The translations under genes were made by a program, and so were the position numbers. Below are positions 49,981 to 53,468 of a stretch of 53,468 nt of DNA, piece after piece. This stretch comes from Solirubrobacterales bacterium (GTDB lineage Bacteria > Actinomycetota > Thermoleophilia > Solirubrobacterales > Solirubrobacteraceae). Position 1 is the stretch's first letter. Every line of letters starts with the position of its first letter. The DNA is taken from assembly GCA_019241635.1 (NCBI GenBank), contig JAFAWR010000171.1, forward strand, positions 1-53,468, read 5' to 3'. The notes under the pieces are model-generated. The model saw nothing but the letters and a program-made list of their open reading frames with translations, did not search any database and was not told the origin of the DNA.

Positions 49981-51549
49981 GTCGCGCGCCAGCCGCCCGC
50001 CCAGCCGCGCCAGCGGCACGGCGCCGTCCCGCAGGGCGCGCCCGCGCTCGGCGGCCGAGCCGTAGAGCAGGTTCGCGGTGCTGCGCAGCGCGTGGCCCAG
50101 CGTCTCGTCGTACGGGTGCCACCAGGCATCGCGCATGGCCGAGCCCTCCCACACGCGCAGCTTCACGTTCACGCACTCGTACATGCCGAACTTGGAGTGG
50201 GTGCGCCCCAGGCCCGAGTCCTTGACCCCGCCCCACGCGCACTGGCAGGCCCCGTGGCTGAACATGTGGTCGTTGATCCAGACCATCCCGGCCTCGAGCT
50301 GGCCGCTCAGGCGTTCCCCTCGCGCCCGGTCTGACGTCCACACCGAAGCGCCGAGGCCGAAGTCCGAGTCGTTGGCCAGCGCCACCGCTTCCGCCTCGGA
50401 GTCGACGGTGACGATCGGCAGGACCGGACCGAAGATCTCCTCGCGCATGATCCGCATGTCGGGCGTGACCCCGGTGAGAACGGCCGGGGCATAGAAGGCG
50501 CCGTTCAGCCCGGCCGGCGCGTCGATCGGCCCACCGCAGTGCAGCGTCGCCCCCGACGCCACCGCGTCGTCGACCAGCTCCCGGACGAGCGCGTGCTGCT
50601 CCTCGGAGACCATCGGGCCGATCTCGGTGTCCCAGCTCATCGGATCGCCGATCCGCAGCCGGCGGGCGCCGTCGATGACGCCCGCGATGAACCGCTCCGA
50701 GACGCCGCGCGCCACGTACACGCGCTCGATCCCCGAGCAGGTCTGCCCGGCGTTGGCGAACCCACCCCACACCGCGCCGGCGATCGCGTGGTTGAGGTGC
50801 GCATCGTCGAGCACGATCATCGGGTCCTTGCCGCCCAGCTCGAGCACCGAGCCGGTCAGCCGGCGGGCGCACGCCTCCGCGACGCTTCGCCCGGTCTCAA
50901 CCGATCCCGTGAAGAACACCTTGCCCACGCTCGACTCGGCGAGGGCCGCGCCCGTGCCCGGGCCGTGCACCACCCGCACCAGTCCCTCGGGGACCCCGGC
51001 GCGCGAAAACACGTCGATGATCCGCTCCCCGATCAGCGGCGTCAGCGAGGCTGGCTTGAGCACCACCCCGTTGCCCGCCATCAGGGCCAGGGCGACCTCG
51101 CCGAACGGGATGCTCCACGGATAGTTCCACGGCGAGATGATCCCGATCACGCCGAGCGGCTCATAGACGAAGGTCGAGCGCTTGGTCTTCAGGAACGCCT
51201 GCGGCATCGGGACCTTCTCGTCGGCCAGGATCTCCGCGCCGGCCTGCGCGATCCAGCCGACCGCGTCGATCGTGGGCAGGATCTCCATCGAGAACGCCTC
51301 GTTGCGCGGCTTGCCCTGCTCGCGCACGATCAGGTCGCGGATGTCGTCGGACCCGTCGAGCACGACCTGAGCAACCCGCTGCAAGACTGCCCCGCGCTCG
51401 GCCAGCGACCGCGCCGCCCAGGCGGGCTGGACCGCCGCGACCGCGTCGACGACCGAGTGCACGTCCTCGGGAGCGGTGGTCGGGACGCTCCCCACGGGCT
51501 CTCCGGTGGCGGGATTCAACGATTCGAGTGTGGCGGTGACGATTGACAT
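49966..51549 (-). CDS. NAD(P)-dependent aldehyde dehydrogenase
   Basis: The protein has 527 residues. NPATGEPVGSVPTTAPEDV opens it; ISPWNYPWSIPFGEVALALMAGNGVVLKPAS is the cofactor region; the general base Glu is in VLELGGKDPMIV, the nucleophile Cys in GQTCSGIERVYV, and EEIFGPVLPIVTVDSEAEAVALAND follows. Beyond the core there is an unusual tail of about 50 residues, partly basic and encoded by the tandem repeats. ATG 51549 is the family start; the open frame extends upstream to 51909 but that part is in the divergent promoter and the neighbour gene. The substrate is not clear: succinate-semialdehyde-like and general aliphatic enzymes share these motifs. Confidence 0.9.
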   Translation of the reverse strand: MSIVTATLESLNPATGEPVGSVPTTAPEDVHSVVDAVAAVQPAWAARSLAERGAVLQRVAQVVLDGSDDIRDLIVREQGKPRNEAFSMEILPTIDAVGWIAQAGAEILADEKVPMPQAFLKTKRSTFVYEPLGVIGIISPWNYPWSIPFGEVALALMAGNGVVLKPASLTPLIGERIIDVFSRAGVPEGLVRVVHGPGTGAALAESSVGKVFFTGSVETGRSVAEACARRLTGSVLELGGKDPMIVLDDAHLNHAIAGAVWGGFANAGQTCSGIERVYVARGVSERFIAGVIDGARRLRIGDPMSWDTEIGPMVSEEQHALVRELVDDAVASGATLHCGGPIDAPAGLNGAFYAPAVLTGVTPDMRIMREEIFGPVLPIVTVDSEAEAVALANDSDFGLGASVWTSDRARGERLSGQLEAGMVWINDHMFSHGACQCAWGGVKDSGLGRTHSKFGMYECVNVKLRVWEGSAMRDAWWHPYDETLGHALRSTANLLYGSAAERGRALRDGAVPLARLGGRLARDAIRR

Positions 51550-51551
51550 GC

Positions 51552-51642
51552 GCCCGACGATATCGGGCCGGCTAAACACACCTAAACGCCCGACGGAAAT
51601 AAATGGTCGTTTGCCCGATGTGCGGGCAGAGCGCCTGCCCGA
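51552..51642. promoter_or_regulatory. Divergent regulatory region with overlapping hairpins
   Basis: GCCCGA/TCGGGC (51552-51568) folds right before the aldehyde dehydrogenase start. TGCCCG (51613-51618), CGGGCA (51624-51629) and TGCCCG (51637-51642) are arranged so the middle arm can pair with either side. The first pair encloses the 13-base repeat CCCGATGTGCGGG (51615-51627). CTAAAC occurs twice near 51571-51586. Promoters for both divergent genes must lie here, but no strong -35/-10 pair was identified. Confidence 0.4.
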
Positions 51643-51697
51643 CACTGCCGAACGTCGGACAAGACGAGGCACTCGAACCAGACGGGGTGATGATCGG

Positions 51698-53468
51698 ATG
51701 GATTGGATTTTGCGGGCGTGGAAGTTGCTGCCGTTGATTGCGGCCGGGCTGCTGGCGCTCCCGGCTGCCGCGAATGCCGCGCCGCAGCCGATCGGCGGTC
51801 TCACCGAGCTGCCCGGAACGGCGGCCTGCGCATCGGCGGACGGCTCCAGCGAGGCCGGCCCGAACACCTGCCAGGTGGCGCGCGGGATCGGGATGCCCGA
51901 GAGCGTCACGATCAGTCCCGACGGCCGCTTCGTCTACGTCGGCAGCTACGCGAGCACGAACGCGCCCGGCCTGATCGCCTTCTCCCGCAATACCTCAACC
52001 GGAGCCCTGACCCAGCTGCCGGGAGCGGCCGGGTGCTACACGCCCGACGGCGCGAGCCAGGCCACGCCGGGCTGCACGAAGGTCGTCGGGCTGGGCAACG
52101 GCGACGGCCTCGACCTGGCGATCACCTCCGACGGCCGCTTCGCCTACTCGGCGAACGAGAACCAGAGCGGCGGGACGCCGCCGGGAGCGATCGTGCTGTT
52201 CGCGCGCGATCCCGCCACCGGCGTGCTGACGCAACTGCCGGGCACCACCGGGTGCATCAGCTCGAACGGCTCGAGCCAGGCCGGCGCGGGCACCTGCCAG
52301 ACGCTGGCCACTCTCGCGGGGGCCCCGTTCAGCGCCACGCTCAGCTCGGATGACCGCTTTCTGTACGTCAACGACGCCGGGTCCACATTTCGGGTCCACG
52401 TCCTCGCCCGCAACACCTCGACCGGGGCGCTGAGCGAAGTCCAGTGCCTGGCCGAGGGCTCATCCCCACCGGCCGGCTGCACCAGCGCCCGCGATGTCGG
52501 CGACAGCCAGACGCTGGTCCTGTCTCCGGACGGAACTCATGCCTACGACGGCGACGACGGCCACGGCCGCGCGATCTCGATCCTCGACCGCGACCCCGCC
52601 ACCGGGCTGCTGACCGAGAAGCCCGGCGTGGCGGGATGTATCAGCGACACCGGCGCGGACGACACCGGGGCGAGCACCTGCAGCATCGGGCGCGCGCTCG
52701 GCTACGGGCGGGCCATCAGCCCCGACGGTCACACCCTGTACGTCAGCTCCGACGAGTCGACCTCCGCCGGCGGCGTGGCGATCCTCCACGTCTACGACGA
52801 CGGGACGGTCAGCCAGCTGCCGGGGACGGCCGGCTGCGTCTCGAACAACGGCGAGGACCAGAACGGCCACGCCACGTGCGCCCCCGGTCGCGGCCTCGAC
52901 GGCTCGTATGGGCTGACGATCTCTCCGGACGGCCGGACGCTCTACGTCGCCGGCGACGCGAACACCGGCGGGCTCGCGGTGCTCTCGGTCGATCCGAGCA
53001 CCGGACAGGCGACCCAGCTGCCGGGACTGGCCGCCTGCTTCACCGCCGACGGCGCGTCGAACGGCGTCGCCGGACAGTGCACCAAGGCTCCGGCGGTGGC
53101 CAACGACTGGATCCCCGCCGTCAGCCCCGACGGGTCCTCGGTCTACCTCGCCGCCTACGGCGAGCAGGCTGTGACCTCGTTCGCCCGGGAGACCGGTCCG
53201 GTGTGCTCGGCTGCGAGCGCGACCACCGCGTACCAAACCCCGGTGACCGTGAGCCTCTCATGCACCGATTCCGACGGAGACCCGCTCACCACGGCGCTCG
53301 TCACCGGACCGGCCCACGGCGCCCTGGGTGCGATCGGATCGACGGTCACCTACACCCCGGCGAACGGCTACAGCGGCACCGACAGCTTCACCTTCGATGC
53401 GTCGGACACCGTCAACGCGAGCACCCCGGTCACCGCGACGATCACGGTCGGCGCGCCACCCGCGCCAA
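51698..53468 (+). CDS. Secreted beta-propeller (lactonase-like repeat) protein, 3' truncated
   Basis: The frame is open from ATG 51698 to the end of the window (590 residues so far). A signal peptide (WILRAWKLLPLIAAGLLALPAAANA) is followed by about seven repeats of 60-75 residues, each with LTQLPGxxGC, then xxDGxSxAxxxC and VTISPDGRFVYV. This is a YVTN-like/lactonase-type propeller with paired Cys residues in each blade. From about residue 510 a cadherin/VCBS-like Ig domain begins (CSAASATTAYQTPVTVSLSCTDSDGD, GAIGSTVTYTPANGYSGTDSFTF). It is likely a cell-surface or secreted binding protein. A shorter overlapping frame from 51703 is a shadow. The true C-terminus lies beyond the window. Confidence 0.82.
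   Translation, partial: MDWILRAWKLLPLIAAGLLALPAAANAAPQPIGGLTELPGTAACASADGSSEAGPNTCQVARGIGMPESVTISPDGRFVYVGSYASTNAPGLIAFSRNTSTGALTQLPGAAGCYTPDGASQATPGCTKVVGLGNGDGLDLAITSDGRFAYSANENQSGGTPPGAIVLFARDPATGVLTQLPGTTGCISSNGSSQAGAGTCQTLATLAGAPFSATLSSDDRFLYVNDAGSTFRVHVLARNTSTGALSEVQCLAEGSSPPAGCTSARDVGDSQTLVLSPDGTHAYDGDDGHGRAISILDRDPATGLLTEKPGVAGCISDTGADDTGASTCSIGRALGYGRAISPDGHTLYVSSDESTSAGGVAILHVYDDGTVSQLPGTAGCVSNNGEDQNGHATCAPGRGLDGSYGLTISPDGRTLYVAGDANTGGLAVLSVDPSTGQATQLPGLAACFTADGASNGVAGQCTKAPAVANDWIPAVSPDGSSVYLAAYGEQAVTSFARETGPVCSAASATTAYQTPVTVSLSCTDSDGDPLTTALVTGPAHGALGAIGSTVTYTPANGYSGTDSFTFDASDTVNASTPVTATITVGAPPAP

Noticed and set aside
1-53468. tRNA, rRNA, CRISPR arrays, insertion sequences or prophage
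   Set aside because: No cloverleaf, rRNA motif, regular repeat-spacer array, transposase or integrase was seen in any gap or frame.

Overview
The window is about 53 kb of very GC-rich DNA with dense, short-spaced genes, frequent GTG/TTG starts, 4-base stop/start overlaps (ATGA, GTGA, TTGA) and several start codons placed 6-8 bases after a TANNNT -10 box, as in leaderless mRNAs. With the gene content (Wzm/Wzt exporter, CobA-HemD fusion, CcmABCD, a 6C-like small RNA) this suggests an actinobacterium, perhaps of the Thermoleophilia/Solirubrobacterales. That lineage call is an inference; no rRNA or tRNA gene was found. One gene is cut at each end of the window.

Bases 1-23,300 form a surface-polysaccharide locus. 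It holds a partial GT2, a large membrane protein, at least five GT4-type glycosyltransferases, FkbM and other methyltransferases, the exporter pair Wzt/Wzm, GalE, a TagA/WecG-type transferase, a GT2 rhamnosyltransferase-like protein, an O-antigen-ligase-like protein with C-terminal TPRs, and a secreted D-glucuronyl C5-epimerase-like protein whose frame is broken near its end. Between galE and tagA lies a minus-strand small RNA with C-rich loops, its own promoter and a terminator hairpin.

Bases 23,258-31,650 are mostly housekeeping: D-Tyr-tRNA deacylase, a GalT-like uridylyltransferase, a GNAT protein, an unusual SF2 helicase with acidic linkers, BirA, a SAM hydrolase (DUF62) and a second large membrane protein. 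A nested palindrome separates the converging helicase and birA genes.

Bases 31,687-38,165 are one tightly packed minus-strand operon (mog, ccmA, ccmB, ccmC, ccmD, hemA, hemC, cobA-hemD). It combines tetrapyrrole synthesis with heme export for cytochrome c. A matching moaC-sirC pair lies at 46,982-48,204. An Xre-type antitoxin/nucleotidyltransferase pair (38,239-39,058) separates the heme operon from the next block.

Bases 39,184-44,058 are the most interesting block: four overlapping genes encoding an EPSP-synthase paralogue with altered active-site residues, a carboxylate-CoA ligase, an acyl-CoA dehydrogenase and a FabL/ChcA-like SDR. These families match those used to turn shikimate into cyclohexanecarboxyl-CoA (the starter unit of ansatrienin-type polyketides and omega-cyclohexyl fatty acids). 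The operon ends in a 19-bp hairpin, followed by a LacI-type operator and a secreted LamG-GH51 arabinofuranosidase.

Bases 48,179-53,468 hold a secreted glycine-rich collagen-like protein, an aldehyde dehydrogenase, and a secreted beta-propeller protein that runs off the end of the window. The leaders of the two secreted proteins share an identical 13-base hairpin.
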